Shown here: in pieces, positions 1 to 9,500 of the stretch
How the letters are laid out: every line of letters begins with the position of its first letter
How positions within the stretch are numbered: position 1 is the stretch's first letter
NCBI GenBank assembly: GCA_021820105.1
Contig: JAKAED010000019.1
Location: forward strand, 1-37,055
Reading direction: 5' to 3'
DNA from: Actinomycetes bacterium
GTDB lineage: Bacteria; Actinomycetota; Thermoleophilia; Solirubrobacterales; Solirubrobacteraceae
DNA: 37,055 bases
Position numbers and translations under genes: made by a program
Notes under the pieces: model-generated
The model's database searches: none
What the model saw: only the letters and a program-made list of their open reading frames with translations
Told to the model about the DNA's origin: nothing

Positions 1-601
1 GCCGGTGGCTGCGGCGTGGCGAGCGAAGCACGTAGTCGACGCCCTGCCCGAGCTTGCCCAGGCGGGCGGTCGCGACCACGCCGTCACGGAAGCGGAGTGT
101 CCGCAGATGTTCGGCGATCTCGCGGAAGTAATCGTCGTCGAGCTCGGTGCGGATCGTCTCAAAGAACCGGACAAACCCTTCGGACCGAAACCCGCTGGTG
201 TTGTGTTCGGCGAGCTGCCGCAGCCGCTTGAGCGCGTTGGTGTGAAGCTCGAGCACGTTGATCGAGCGGCGAACGAGCGCCTCGCCGCGGTTGCTGTACA
301 TCCCCCGATAGATCTGCATCTCATCGGCGACGGCTTGTACCGCGAGCGCGTAGATCTCCCTGACGACGCCGGGATTTGCGAGGCAGTCCGCGAGCACCGC
401 CTGGCGGTAACGAATCTGCTCGGGGCCGTCGAGGCCGTCCAAGATCGCGGTGCTCGCCGAGTCCCAGACGACCTCGTCGCCTTGCGCCATCGCCTGCCAC
501 AGCGTGTTGAGCTCAAGGTCGGCAATCAAGTCCTCCTCCCCGACCCGGGGTGTGCGCTCGACGCGGAAGTCGCCATCGGCGAACATCAGGCGCGCCCTCA
601 C
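1..601 (-). CDS. MutS-like ATPase, N-terminal part (runs off left edge)
   Basis: An open frame of 200 codons starts at GTG 601-599 and runs off the window. The start overlaps the stop of the upstream MutS-like gene as GTGA, so translation is probably coupled; an in-frame ATG lies at 586-584. The visible part reads as a helical MutS-core-type N-terminus. It contains DLELNTLWQAM and, about 35 residues later, QIRYRQAVLADCLANP. These parallel DLNLDQVV and TVRFRQEIFEDLERP in the neighbouring gene, so I read the two as tandem paralogues. The ATPase half lies outside the window, so an intact Walker A is assumed, not seen. Function is unknown; a role in DNA structure recognition or recombination is only inferred from the superfamily. 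Confidence 0.7.
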   Translation of the reverse strand, partial: MRARLMFADGDFRVERTPRVGEEDLIADLELNTLWQAMAQGDEVVWDSASTAILDGLDGPEQIRYRQAVLADCLANPGVVREIYALAVQAVADEMQIYRGMYSNRGEALVRRSINVLELHTNALKRLRQLAEHNTSGFRSEGFVRFFETIRTELDDDYFREIAEHLRTLRFRDGVVATARLGKLGQGVDYVLRSPRRSHR

Positions 602-2388
602 TGTTGGCCTCGCTCGATCAGCTGCTCGTAGGTCAGACCGTATTTCTCGGCCAGCGCGCGAGCGTATGCGCGCCCGTCGGCGGGACGACGCACGATCTTG
701 TACGTCCGCACCGCGGGATCGTCGGGGTCGACCCCGGTGACCATGCTTACCGTCTTGTCGTTGAAGGTCGCGAGCTCGTCGAGAAACGTGACGCACACGC
801 ACAAGGCGTCAAGGCCGCTTATGCGCGCGAGGATCTCGCGGCTGAGGAACAGCGCGTCCTGCGCGGTCGTCGAGTTGAACATCTCGTTGAGGATGAACAG
901 GCTGTTGGGCGTGGCGACGTCCAGCGCATCGCGCAGCCGGTTGAGTTCGTCCTGGAGCTTGCCCGAGAGCGTCGCGATGTCCTCGCGACGTTCAAAGCGC
1001 GTGAAAATCTCATCGCACATGAACACGCGCGTGTCGCGTCCGGGGATCGCGCACCCGAGCTTGGCGAGATAGTGGAGCTGCCCGACCGTGCGCGCGAGCG
1101 TCGTCTTACCGCCATTGTTAGGCCCGGTTACGACGAGAGTCCGCTCTGCGCCGCCCAGACGCACGTCGTTGCAGATCACCTTGGCGTTCTCGCGCACCCG
1201 CTGCGCGGCGAGCGCGAGATCGAACGTGTCCAGCGCCTGCATCGACTTGTCCTCGGCAGATACCTGCGGGTAGCTGAAGCTGAGCCCCGCTTCCCGCAGC
1301 GGCCGGATGTAGTCGAGGTACCCGAGGTAGAACTGCAGCTCCCGGTCGAACACCGCGACCGTGCGGTCCAGATAGCCGGCATGCTGCCGGCAGAATGCGT
1401 CCAGCCGCGCGAACAGCTCGGGGTAGACCTTGGCGACGAGGTGCAGCACACCGATCGCCGAGTAGGTCTCCCACTCGTCGAACTTCGGCAGGTAGCTGCG
1501 ACCGGTGCCCTGCTGGAATCGCTCGAAGGTGCCACTGACCTGGGCGCTGTAGTCCGGTTGCTCCTCGTCGTATGGGCCGACGGTGATCCGCGAGCCCTTG
1601 AGCAGGAAGGAGTAGCGCACCTGGTCAAGCTCCGCGTCCAGGTCCCGCGCCTGGTCGCGAAGCGTGCGAAACGCGTCGCCAGACAAGTAGCCGGCCAGAT
1701 AGTCGTGCAGCCCCCTGAACCCGCGCGCCCGGATGTCCGCTGCGTCGATATCTCCGGCAAGTCGCTCGACTGTGTCGCAGTAGACAAGGACGGTGTTCAG
1801 GAACACACGGGCGCGGTGGTAGTGACCGAAGTCGCCGTGCTCCTCGCGCATCGCGCGCTGCTGCGAGCGGTAGTGCGCCACCAGCTCCTGCTTAGCGAAG
1901 CGGGTCGCGAGCTCGTGAATCTCGGGCCGCTCCAGATCCTCAAAGATCTCCTGGCGAAAGCGGACCGTGTCCAGATCATCCAGCGGCGTGCGGAAGAACG
2001 GAGCCAGCCCATACGACCCCCTGCGCCCGACGATCGCCCCGACCACCTGGTCGAGATTCAGGTCACCGAAGAACGCAGGCTCCTCGCGCTGCTCCAACGC
2101 GGAGTCTGCCGCGATGCTGGCAAACAGGATGCTGCGAAACAGCGGGCGCCCCACATCGTTCGGCCCTGTGCCATGCGCGGCAGCGTCGGCCTTCTCATGC
2201 GCGGGATCACCGGGTCGCGGACTCGACGGCTGGGATACGTTGGCGGCTGACATCGCGATGGCTTCCTCGAATCCCGCGTTGCGGGGGTCGTTGGTAGAAG
2301 CCATCAGCGCCAGTGGGCGCAATCGAAGGCGAGCCTCATCGCCTCTGCTCATCCGAGGATACCCACTGTCGCGCAGACGAAGCGTCAT
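598..2388 (-). CDS. MutS-like ATPase (non-canonical MutS family)
   Basis: A protein of up to 596 residues with a MutS-type ABC ATPase at its C-terminus. Walker A is GPNNGGKTT (422-430), followed by a signature-like segment (about 470-484) and a Walker B region SLFILNEMFNSTT (496-508). N501 replaces the usual first acidic residue and E502 remains. Residues about 80-400 are helical lever/clamp-like. The protein lacks the mismatch-binding N-terminal domain with its Phe-x-Glu motif and is shorter than MutS (about 850 aa), so it is probably not the mismatch-repair MutS. The start is uncertain: ATG 2388 is the longest option, and ATG 2253 has a GAGGA about 10 nt upstream. A promoter-like pair (2413-2441) lies just upstream. 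It is coupled to the paralogue at 1-601 by a GTGA overlap. Confidence 0.85.
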   Translation of the reverse strand: MTLRLRDSGYPRMSRGDEARLRLRPLALMASTNDPRNAGFEEAIAMSAANVSQPSSPRPGDPAHEKADAAAHGTGPNDVGRPLFRSILFASIAADSALEQREEPAFFGDLNLDQVVGAIVGRRGSYGLAPFFRTPLDDLDTVRFRQEIFEDLERPEIHELATRFAKQELVAHYRSQQRAMREEHGDFGHYHRARVFLNTVLVYCDTVERLAGDIDAADIRARGFRGLHDYLAGYLSGDAFRTLRDQARDLDAELDQVRYSFLLKGSRITVGPYDEEQPDYSAQVSGTFERFQQGTGRSYLPKFDEWETYSAIGVLHLVAKVYPELFARLDAFCRQHAGYLDRTVAVFDRELQFYLGYLDYIRPLREAGLSFSYPQVSAEDKSMQALDTFDLALAAQRVRENAKVICNDVRLGGAERTLVVTGPNNGGKTTLARTVGQLHYLAKLGCAIPGRDTRVFMCDEIFTRFERREDIATLSGKLQDELNRLRDALDVATPNSLFILNEMFNSTTAQDALFLSREILARISGLDALCVCVTFLDELATFNDKTVSMVTGVDPDDPAVRTYKIVRRPADGRAYARALAEKYGLTYEQLIERGQQ

Positions 2389-2412
2389 TCCTGCCCACGG
2401 TGCGCCGCTCTA

Positions 2413-2441
2413 CCTGTAATAAGTGTGACGACCGCCGTCAA
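2413..2441 (-). promoter_or_regulatory. Putative sigma-70-type promoter of the MutS-like pair
   Basis: On the minus strand TTGACG (2441-2436) is followed after exactly 17 nt by TACAGG (2418-2413), about 25 nt before the longest start of the MutS-like gene. The -35 box is strong and the -10 box weak. Position and spacing support a promoter; no transcription start is known. Confidence 0.4.
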
Positions 2442-2727
2442 ATGGGGTATCGTTTCTGGCGAAGCGATGAGGCTCGCTGGAGGTGCGTAAGCATCCTCGA
2501 ACCGCGTTCCGCTGATGGCCTCTACCTGTAGCTCTTCATTGAGTCAGGAGGCCACATCGCGGAAACAGCTCGTTGATCTCTAAATCCTCGCCGACGACGT
2601 GTCAAAAGCGCCGCCGCCGCGGAGCAAGGCACTGTCCTAACGGTGCCATATCTGAGCGTGTCAGCACCGCGGGCAGTCGCGGTGTCACTCCCGCGCGGAC
2701 TAAACACACCCATAAGGAGGAGAGACA
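2442..2727. other. Intergenic region between MutS-like pair and acetate operon
   Basis: About 290 bp between divergent transcription units with no credible gene on either strand. The one clear structure is a perfect 7-bp inverted repeat, CACCGCG (2665-2671) and CGCGGTG (2678-2684), 43 bp upstream of the permease start. It could be an operator or a leader hairpin. No clear -35/-10 pair for the acetate operon was found. Confidence 0.35.
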
Positions 2728-3360
2728 ATGGCCACAATTGCGCACGGAGACGATGGCCCCCAACAGCAAGTGGCGCCCGCCGCTGCAGGACCCAACCCGT
2801 TAGCCGACCCAGGGCCGTGGGCTGTCACCGCGTTCGCGACGACGTCGTTCATCCTCGGTCTGTACAACACGCACCTACTCGGCAGTGGAAGCCTACCGAT
2901 CGTGTTCCCGTTTGCGTTCTTCTACGGGGGCCTGATTCAGATCATTGTCGGTGTGCTCGAAGTCGGACGTCGCAATCTGTTCGGCGCCGTCGTGTTCGGC
3001 ACATACGGCCCGTTCTGGGTCATATACGGGGCGATCGAGATCTGGTTCGCGAAACTCGCCACGCCAGCATCGGTCGGATCCGGGGTCTCAGCGTTCCTGG
3101 CGATGTTTGCGGTCGTGACGTTCTTCTTCATCATCGCTTCGCTGCGGACCGACATGGTGCTCGTCGCGATCTTCGTGCTGATCTTCATCGGGCTGTCGTT
3201 CCTCGCCATCAACGCCGAGACAGGCGTGGTGTTCTGGCAGAAGGCCGGCGGTTGGGTCACGCTCGCGTTTGCGGTGATCGCCTGGTACCACGCCGCCGGG
3301 GACATGATCAATTTCACGTTCAAGCGTGCGGTGGTGCCACTCGGAAAGATCACCGGGTAA
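2728..3360 (+). CDS. satP: Acetate uptake transporter, GPR1/FUN34/YaaH (SatP) family
   Basis: A 210-residue membrane protein with about six hydrophobic segments. The family's N-terminal signature is recognisable as NPLADPGPWAVTAFATT followed by a Leu-rich first helix with Tyr-Asn (residues about 25-55). Members are acetate/succinate-proton symporters or acetate channels in the cytoplasmic membrane. The start is secure: AAGGAGG lies just upstream of ATG 2728. The gene is followed after 101 bp by acetyl-CoA synthetase on the same strand, which supports acetate as substrate. A perfect hairpin sits in the gap. Length matches the family (about 190-240 aa). Annotation rests on the signature, topology and neighbour; the exact substrate is inferred. 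Confidence 0.85.
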   Translation: MATIAHGDDGPQQQVAPAAAGPNPLADPGPWAVTAFATTSFILGLYNTHLLGSGSLPIVFPFAFFYGGLIQIIVGVLEVGRRNLFGAVVFGTYGPFWVIYGAIEIWFAKLATPASVGSGVSAFLAMFAVVTFFFIIASLRTDMVLVAIFVLIFIGLSFLAINAETGVVFWQKAGGWVTLAFAVIAWYHAAGDMINFTFKRAVVPLGKITG

Positions 3361-3399
3361 TCGGAGGGTCTACAAGTCACGTCACCCGTCATTGAATGG

Positions 3400-3446
3400 C
3401 TTCGGGCTGCCGCTCACGGCCGACACGCCTGAGCGGCAGCCCGAAG
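3400..3446 (+). promoter_or_regulatory. Perfect 17-bp intercistronic hairpin before acs
   Basis: CTTCGGGCTGCCGCTCA (3400-3416) and its exact reverse complement (3430-3446) enclose a 13-nt loop. The right arm ends about 3 nt before the acs Shine-Dalgarno GGAGG (3450-3454). There is no U-tract, so a classical intrinsic terminator is unlikely. An mRNA-stabilising or attenuating structure that sets the permease:synthetase ratio, or a protein-binding site, would fit. Confidence 0.75.
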
Positions 3447-3461
3447 GAGAGGAGGTCAACC

Positions 3462-5591
3462 ATGGCCAACGCCGTACGCAACACAGATGAGCAAGACCAA
3501 TACTCGGAGAACGACATCGCTGTTCACTGGCGAGAAGAAGACACGGTCTCGCCCCCACCTGGGTTTGCAAGACACGCAAACGCGAACGATCCAGAGATCA
3601 TTGAACGCTTCACGGAAGACCATTTTCCACAGTGCTTCGAGGAGTACGCAGAGCTGCTGTCCTGGGACCGCAAATGGGAGACCGTCCTCGAGGACAACAA
3701 CCCGCCGTTCTTCAAGTGGTGGGTCGGGGGACGTCTGAACGCCTGCGTGAACTGCGTCGACCGGCACCTAGAAGCACGCGGGGACAAAACCGCCTTGATC
3801 TGGGTCCCTGAACGCGAGGAGGAGCAGCTCGAACCGATCACCTACGCCGACCTATACAGGCGGGTGAACGAATTCGCCGCGCTGCTGTTGGACTTCGGTG
3901 TTAGGGCCGGAGATCGGGTCACGCTGCATCTGCCGATGGTGCCAGCGCTCCCGATCGCGATGCTCGCATGCGCCCGGATCGGAGCGATCCATTCGGTTGT
4001 ATTCGCAGGCTTCAGCGGCGCAGCTTGCGGCCACCGAATGGCAGACGCCGGTAGCACCGTGCTGGTAACGATGGATAGCTATTACCGCGGCGGTGCGCTG
4101 ATCGACCACAAAAGCAAGGCCGACGAAGCGATCGTCGAGGCACAAAAGGCCGGCGGCCAAGTGGAGACGGTGCTGATTTGGCAACGCATCAGCGAACAGA
4201 TCCACACCGAAAGTCCAACTGTGCCCGGCAGGGACCACTTCGTCGCGGACTTGCTCCCGCGGTACGCCGACGAGGAGATCAAACCTGCCTCCATGCGGGC
4301 TGAGGACACCCTGTTCATCATGTACACCAGCGGCACCACCGGCCGCCCAAAGGGCGCTCAGCACTCGATCGGTGGCTACCTGTCCTACGTTGCCGGGACG
4401 TCGAAGTACTACCTCGACATCCACCCCGACGACACGTACTGGTGCTTCGCCGACATCGGCTGGATCACCGGGCACTCCTACATCGTCTACGGGCCCCTAG
4501 CCCTCGGAACCACGAGCGTCCTGTACGAGGGAGCACCCACCTACCCGAACGCGGGTCGCCCGTGGAAGATCGCGCAGGATCTCGGGGTCAACATCTTTCA
4601 CACGGCCCCCACAACGATCCGGATGCTGCGCAAGCTCGGGCCTGAGGAGCCCGCCAAGCACAACTACCACTTCAAGTCGATGACGACGGTCGGTGAGCCG
4701 ATCGAACCGGATGTATGGCGCTGGTATTACGACGTCGTCGGCAAGGGCGAAGCGGCGATCACCGACACCTGGTGGATGACCGAAACCGGTGGTTTCATGG
4801 GCGCGACCCTCCCGGCGCTGCAACCGATGAAGCCGGGGAGCTGCGGACCCGCCGCCCTCGGGATCTACAGCGTGATCCTGGACGAGAACGGCGACGTCGT
4901 GCCGAAGGGCTCCGGAAAAGCCGGGAACATCTGCATCCGCAACCCGTGGCCGGGTCGCATGCTGACCGTCTGGGGGCAGGATCAGCGGTTCATCGACACC
5001 TACTACGCCCGGTACAACCGCGATCCGAACAGCAAGGATTGGCGTGACTGGCCGTTCCTCTGCGGCGACGGAGCCGTACAAGCACAGGACGGCTACTTCC
5101 GGATCCTGGGACGGATCGACGACGTCATCAACGTCGCCGGGCACCGCCTCGGCACCAAGGAACTCGAGTCCGCCGCGATCCAGGTGGACGAGGTCGCCGA
5201 GGCCGCCGCCGTACCCGTAGTCGATGACGTACGCGGCAAGGTCGTAGAAATGTACGTGGCGCTGAAGCAGGGCGTGGAGCCCTCCGACGCCATCTCGCAG
5301 AAGGTGAGCGCAATGATCGAGCGAGAGATCGGAAAAATCGCCCGGCCCAAGAATGTCTGGCTCGTCCCAGACATGCCAAAGACGCGTTCCGGCAAGATCA
5401 TGCGGCGCGTCATCGCGGGCATCTCAAACTTCGCGGAGGTCGGCGACGTCAGCACGCTCGCTAACCCCGAGATCGTCGATCAGATCCGGACGCAGGTCCA
5501 AGCAGAGAAGCGTGCTCGCGGCGAGGTGCCCGGAGACCTGTCGGCCACAGACAAGCAAGAGATCGCAACCTTCGGAAAGGACTCCGAGTAA
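3462..5591 (+). CDS. acs: Acetyl-CoA synthetase (acetate-CoA ligase, AMP-forming)
   Basis: A 709-residue cytoplasmic ANL-superfamily enzyme making acetyl-CoA from acetate, ATP and CoA through acetyl-AMP. Visible motifs are the P-loop YTSGTTGRPKG (288-298), DTWWMTETGG, in which W438 matches the tryptophan that limits the pocket to acetate in Acs, the hinge segment GRIDDVINVAGHRLGT, and the C-terminal PKTRSGKIMRR. In the last, K645 is the adenylation-essential lysine, the site acetylated by Pat-type enzymes in known Acs. ATG 3462 was chosen because of GGAGG at 3450-3454; upstream in-frame codons have no Shine-Dalgarno sequence. It lies downstream of satP, which points to uptake plus activation of acetate. 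It is somewhat longer than enterobacterial Acs (about 650 aa), with an extended N-terminus. Confidence 0.95.
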   Translation: MANAVRNTDEQDQYSENDIAVHWREEDTVSPPPGFARHANANDPEIIERFTEDHFPQCFEEYAELLSWDRKWETVLEDNNPPFFKWWVGGRLNACVNCVDRHLEARGDKTALIWVPEREEEQLEPITYADLYRRVNEFAALLLDFGVRAGDRVTLHLPMVPALPIAMLACARIGAIHSVVFAGFSGAACGHRMADAGSTVLVTMDSYYRGGALIDHKSKADEAIVEAQKAGGQVETVLIWQRISEQIHTESPTVPGRDHFVADLLPRYADEEIKPASMRAEDTLFIMYTSGTTGRPKGAQHSIGGYLSYVAGTSKYYLDIHPDDTYWCFADIGWITGHSYIVYGPLALGTTSVLYEGAPTYPNAGRPWKIAQDLGVNIFHTAPTTIRMLRKLGPEEPAKHNYHFKSMTTVGEPIEPDVWRWYYDVVGKGEAAITDTWWMTETGGFMGATLPALQPMKPGSCGPAALGIYSVILDENGDVVPKGSGKAGNICIRNPWPGRMLTVWGQDQRFIDTYYARYNRDPNSKDWRDWPFLCGDGAVQAQDGYFRILGRIDDVINVAGHRLGTKELESAAIQVDEVAEAAAVPVVDDVRGKVVEMYVALKQGVEPSDAISQKVSAMIEREIGKIARPKNVWLVPDMPKTRSGKIMRRVIAGISNFAEVGDVSTLANPEIVDQIRTQVQAEKRARGEVPGDLSATDKQEIATFGKDSE

Positions 5592-5963
5592 CCCGGGAAC
5601 TGTTCTGGGAGGCCGACCATCGAGCAGTGGTCCGCGGTGCGCAACCGCCGTGAACTCAATTCGGACTCATCCAGCCAAGAAGCAATACCAACGGCTACCA
5701 CGCCTGCAAGCCGGTCGTACACAAAGCCCGTCTCTACGGGAGATGGGATGGGGCCCGAGCGCGGCGACCGGGAGGCGCGAGCGGCCGGCAACCAATCGCA
5801 GGTACGTCCTGCGCCGACCAAGGAACCAGATGCCGGAAAACACCGTTTACACCCTGCAGTCAAGGCTTGACAACGTCACCGCGGACACGGTCGATTCGAC
5901 CGGATTGTTCCGCAGGTGGTTCTCGACGACCTCTCGGTTCAACGCGTCCCGGGAGCAGGGCAA
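5592..5963. other. Gap between acs and SnoaL-like gene, no gene seen
   Basis: About 370 bp with no convincing coding frame on either strand, no strong hairpin with a T-tract and no tRNA fragment. The downstream frame is also open from GTG 5916, but without a ribosome site. I see nothing else supportable here. Confidence 0.4.
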
Positions 5964-6356
5964 GTGAGCCTCAGCGCAGAAGACTCTCTCGCGATTCTGC
6001 AGCTCGTCACCGAGGCTGACGAATGCGCCTCCGCCCGAGACGCGGAGGGATACGTCGAGCTGTTCACCGAGGACGGCGTCATGACCGACTCGACGGGCAC
6101 CGCCGCTGGTCGGGCGGAGCTCGCCGCGACCGTGGCGTCCGCGTGGTTTGAGGAACCGTCCGGGACCTTGCACTTGACGCTAAATCCCACGATCGACGAC
6201 AGCGAGGACGACCCGACCGTCCACAGCGTGATGCTGGTCGTCCTCCCCAACGGGCCGCCACGAATACTGCATGTCGCGAGAATCCGTCAGACGATGCGAT
6301 GCACTCCCGACGGTTGGCGAATCGCGATGAGGGAGACCCTCAACGGCGCAGGCTGA
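5964..6356 (+). CDS. SnoaL/NTF2-like domain protein
   Basis: A 130-residue protein with the single-domain cone-fold pattern. An N-terminal helix (AILQLVTEADECASARD) leads into EGYVELFTEDGVMTDS, typical of SnoaL-like proteins where a helix precedes the first strand and its acidic residue. Alternating strands follow and end in DGWRIAMRET, the usual W-x-I closing strand. GTG 5964 was chosen because GGGAGCAGG lies 5 nt upstream; GTG 5916 would add 16 residues without a ribosome site. Members may be isomerases, hydrolases or ligand-binding proteins. No catalytic set can be assigned, so the substrate is unknown. It stands alone after acs. Confidence 0.7.
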   Translation: MSLSAEDSLAILQLVTEADECASARDAEGYVELFTEDGVMTDSTGTAAGRAELAATVASAWFEEPSGTLHLTLNPTIDDSEDDPTVHSVMLVVLPNGPPRILHVARIRQTMRCTPDGWRIAMRETLNGAG

Positions 6357-6523
6357 AGCGCCGTTGAAAGCCGGCGTCAACGCGGCAGCGGGGATTTGGC
6401 GTCATCTCACTTGCAGTGGCCCACCTCCGGAACCGCGGTGGGCGACAATGGGGAGAGCGGAGCTTATGCGAGGGGCGACCGGAGGCGCGCTCACCGCAGG
6501 TGGCCCAACTGCTCGGTAGGTGG

Positions 6524-9500
6524 TCATCGACCCAACTCGGGTCCTGGCGAGATCTCGCTCGGGGTGATCTGTCGTGCTTGCGCATCCATGAGGTCATGGT
6601 GGGTCCGCGCCGCGATCGCTTTCGCCCGTGCGGATGCGGCTGCGGCGCGGCGGCGGTGAGACGTCTGTTCGATGCTTTGCGCTGAGTCGCCTACAGGCTC
6701 CGAGGACCGGATGCCCCAGCGGTCGCGGTAGGCAACTACGATCCGGGCCTGGCGCAGCCACTGAACTCGTGCGCCCTCGTCGACCGGCAGCGTGCCGAGC
6801 TGCTGCAGCCAGTCGGCCTGTGTTCCGAGCGCCTCCTGTAGGAGCGCCGTTGTCCGGCTCTCCATTGCATCCGCCCGCTCCTCGAGCGCTTGTCGTAGGT
6901 CTGGATCGTCGACGCGTTGCGCGCGCGGGATGAGCCCGACGATCAGCTGGGGAGGCAAACGATGGCGGCTCGCGGCTTTCTCTACCCACGCGTCCACGCG
7001 CCAGTGCAGGACCGCAGCGATGTCATCAGCATCGGCGAGCGCGCGTGCTCTGACTAGCTGCGGCAGGGCACGGTCAATGTCAAGGCCGCGGGCTTCGGCG
7101 TCTTGAAGGGCCGCCACGAGCGGGCCGTAAGCGTCGGACGTGATCGCTTGCTGGGCCTGGTCGCCGGTGAGACCGACGCTCTTCATGAGGGTTTCCCAGC
7201 GGTTGGCTTGGGCGGCTCGTCCGATCGTGAGGTACTCAGCGTGTAGTCGTGCGAGCGATTCTGCGCGGTCCCAGCTGGCCGTGATCTGTGCGTGCGCGGC
7301 CACGGCGGCGCCCTCATTGGCGAGCACGCCGGAGAGGACAGCGTGTGCGGTTTCCTCTTCGATGGCGCCGCCATGACCGCTCGCCGGGTCCGGGTCGTAG
7401 GCGACATCGACGTAAAGCCGGTTGCTGTTCCGGCCTCGGGTGACGGCCACGTAGAGCGCCTCGCGGCTGCTGCCGGAGGCGATCATTGCGTGTGCGGTGT
7501 CGACCGTTCGTCCTTGTGCACGGTGGGCGGTCGTGGCGTAGGCGAGCTCGACATGCTCGGCTACATAGGCTGCCGGGAGTTCGACCTTTCCGCGGACGCT
7601 GGCACGCTTTACGGTCAGGCCCCCGTCGGGATGGGTGGCGGTCACGATCCAGCGGTCGCCGTTCTTGACCCAGCCGCGTCGGGTGCCGATGCGTCTTTCG
7701 TTCTGTCTGGTCACGACCTCATCGCCGACACCGGCGCGCTGCTCGCCGCTGAGTTCCACACCGCTGGCGAGGACGTGCCCGGCGGCTACCCGGTCGGCAC
7801 GGGCGCGGCGGTTGAGTTCTGCGACCGTCTCCCCGTTTTCAGCGATCATTAGGGATGTGAGGCCGGCGTCGACGTCTTCTTTCCAGCGTCCGTACAGCTC
7901 GGCGATCAGTTCCTCGCGGGTGCCGGAGCTGATCCTGTCGTGGGCGTCGTAGACCGCGATCACGTCGGCCTGTCCTCGGCGCAGCCGCAGTGATGCGTCC
8001 TTTTCCCAGTCGTTGGTGAACCTGCGTACGTCCTCCAGCTCGGCGACGTGCGTGCCGCGGTCGCGGATCAGTGCGCGGAACATGCCGCCGGCTTCGACCC
8101 CGGAGAGTTGGTGCTGGTCGCCGACGAGCAGCACCTTGGCGCCGGCGGCTACGGCGGCGCTTGTCAACTCCTCGAGGGCGAAGGTGCCGGCGAGCGAGGC
8201 TTCGTCCACGATCACGATCTGCCCGGGCTTCAGCGACCATCGGTCGAGCGCAGCCCGTAGCTCGCGTTGGCGAGCGCCGCTGGTGGCGGTGGCATGACGC
8301 GGATGCGACGCGTCCGTTGAAGCAGCCGCGAGTGCGGCGAGTTCGTGTTCGCGTTGGTCGTTGCGGCGGTGCTCGAACAGCCATTTGGAGGTGTTCTCGG
8401 CGTCGATTCCGAGCTCGTGGGCGAGCACCTCTGCGGCTGCTGCCGAGGGCGCGAGGCCGAGCACCGAGCCCGCGCCGTGTTCGCGCTCCCATGCGGCTCG
8501 CAGCCCCGCCATCGTCGTGCTCTTCCCGGTCCCGGCCGGTCCGATCAGCAGGTCGAGCTGGCGGCCGCTGGTGACGATCTGCTGTACCGCGAGCGCCTGG
8601 TCGACGCTGAGGCCGTAGTCGCGGCCGGGAAGGTTTCTGGCAGCGACGCCGGCGACGGTCGCGACGGGCACGGTCGGCGCACCGATGCTGCGCCCGGCGT
8701 CGAGCAATCGCTGCTCGGCGTCAAGCAGCGTCTCGGTGGTGTAGAGCAGCTGGTCGGCGGGCCGCAGCATCGTGGTGCCGTCGGCCCGCCGGTAGCGGTG
8801 CGGGACGTGGTGCAGCTCGGGTGCTGAGACCATCACGGTCTCTTGGAGCGCGATCTCGACTGCGCGCTCGGCCACGGCGAGGCGTTCGGTGTGATCGGCG
8901 AAGCGGACTCCACGGAGCTGGCGGTGGACCTCCGCGAGCAGGTTCGCGCGGGTGAATGTCGCGCGCCGCTCAGTGCTGTGATCGCGTGCGAGTGTCGCGA
9001 GGTCGGCGAGGATCTCCTGCCCGAGATCGGCGGCTCGTAGCGGCGGCAAGTCGCTGCGGTGCTTGAGCGACTGCACCCACGCCTCGGTCTCGCCCACCAT
9101 CGGGGTCGCACGCGCCCGCCAGTCCAAGGACATTTCCGCGAGGCTGCGGGGTCGCTTCTGATGTCGGGTTCGGAGGTTCGCCTGCTGCGCGATCCGGCGG
9201 CGCTGGACCGGTGAGGGCAGATGCCCATTGCGCTCGACGAACGCCCTGGTCAGCTGATCCTCAACCAGGTCCATCTCGCCGCGGCGCTGGGAGAACTCGG
9301 TCAAGAGCTGCTCGCCGACACCCTGGATCTCGACCTTGAGTTGCCCGCCGCGGGTCTCCATCCGCTGCCATCCGACGCCGAGCTGGTCGGTCAGAAGATC
9401 CTCAAGCACGCCGTCAAAGACTTCCGAGAGCGCCACGACCTTCTTGTAAAGGCCGCGGCTGTCGAGCGTCCGCCAGGCCCCGTCAGACCGGGAACGCGCG

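Noticed and set aside
550-2250. Long plus-strand open frame of 566 codons
   Set aside because: It mirrors the MutS-like gene on the minus strand; the minus frame has Walker motifs and the plus frame has none. GC-rich third positions keep the complementary frame open.
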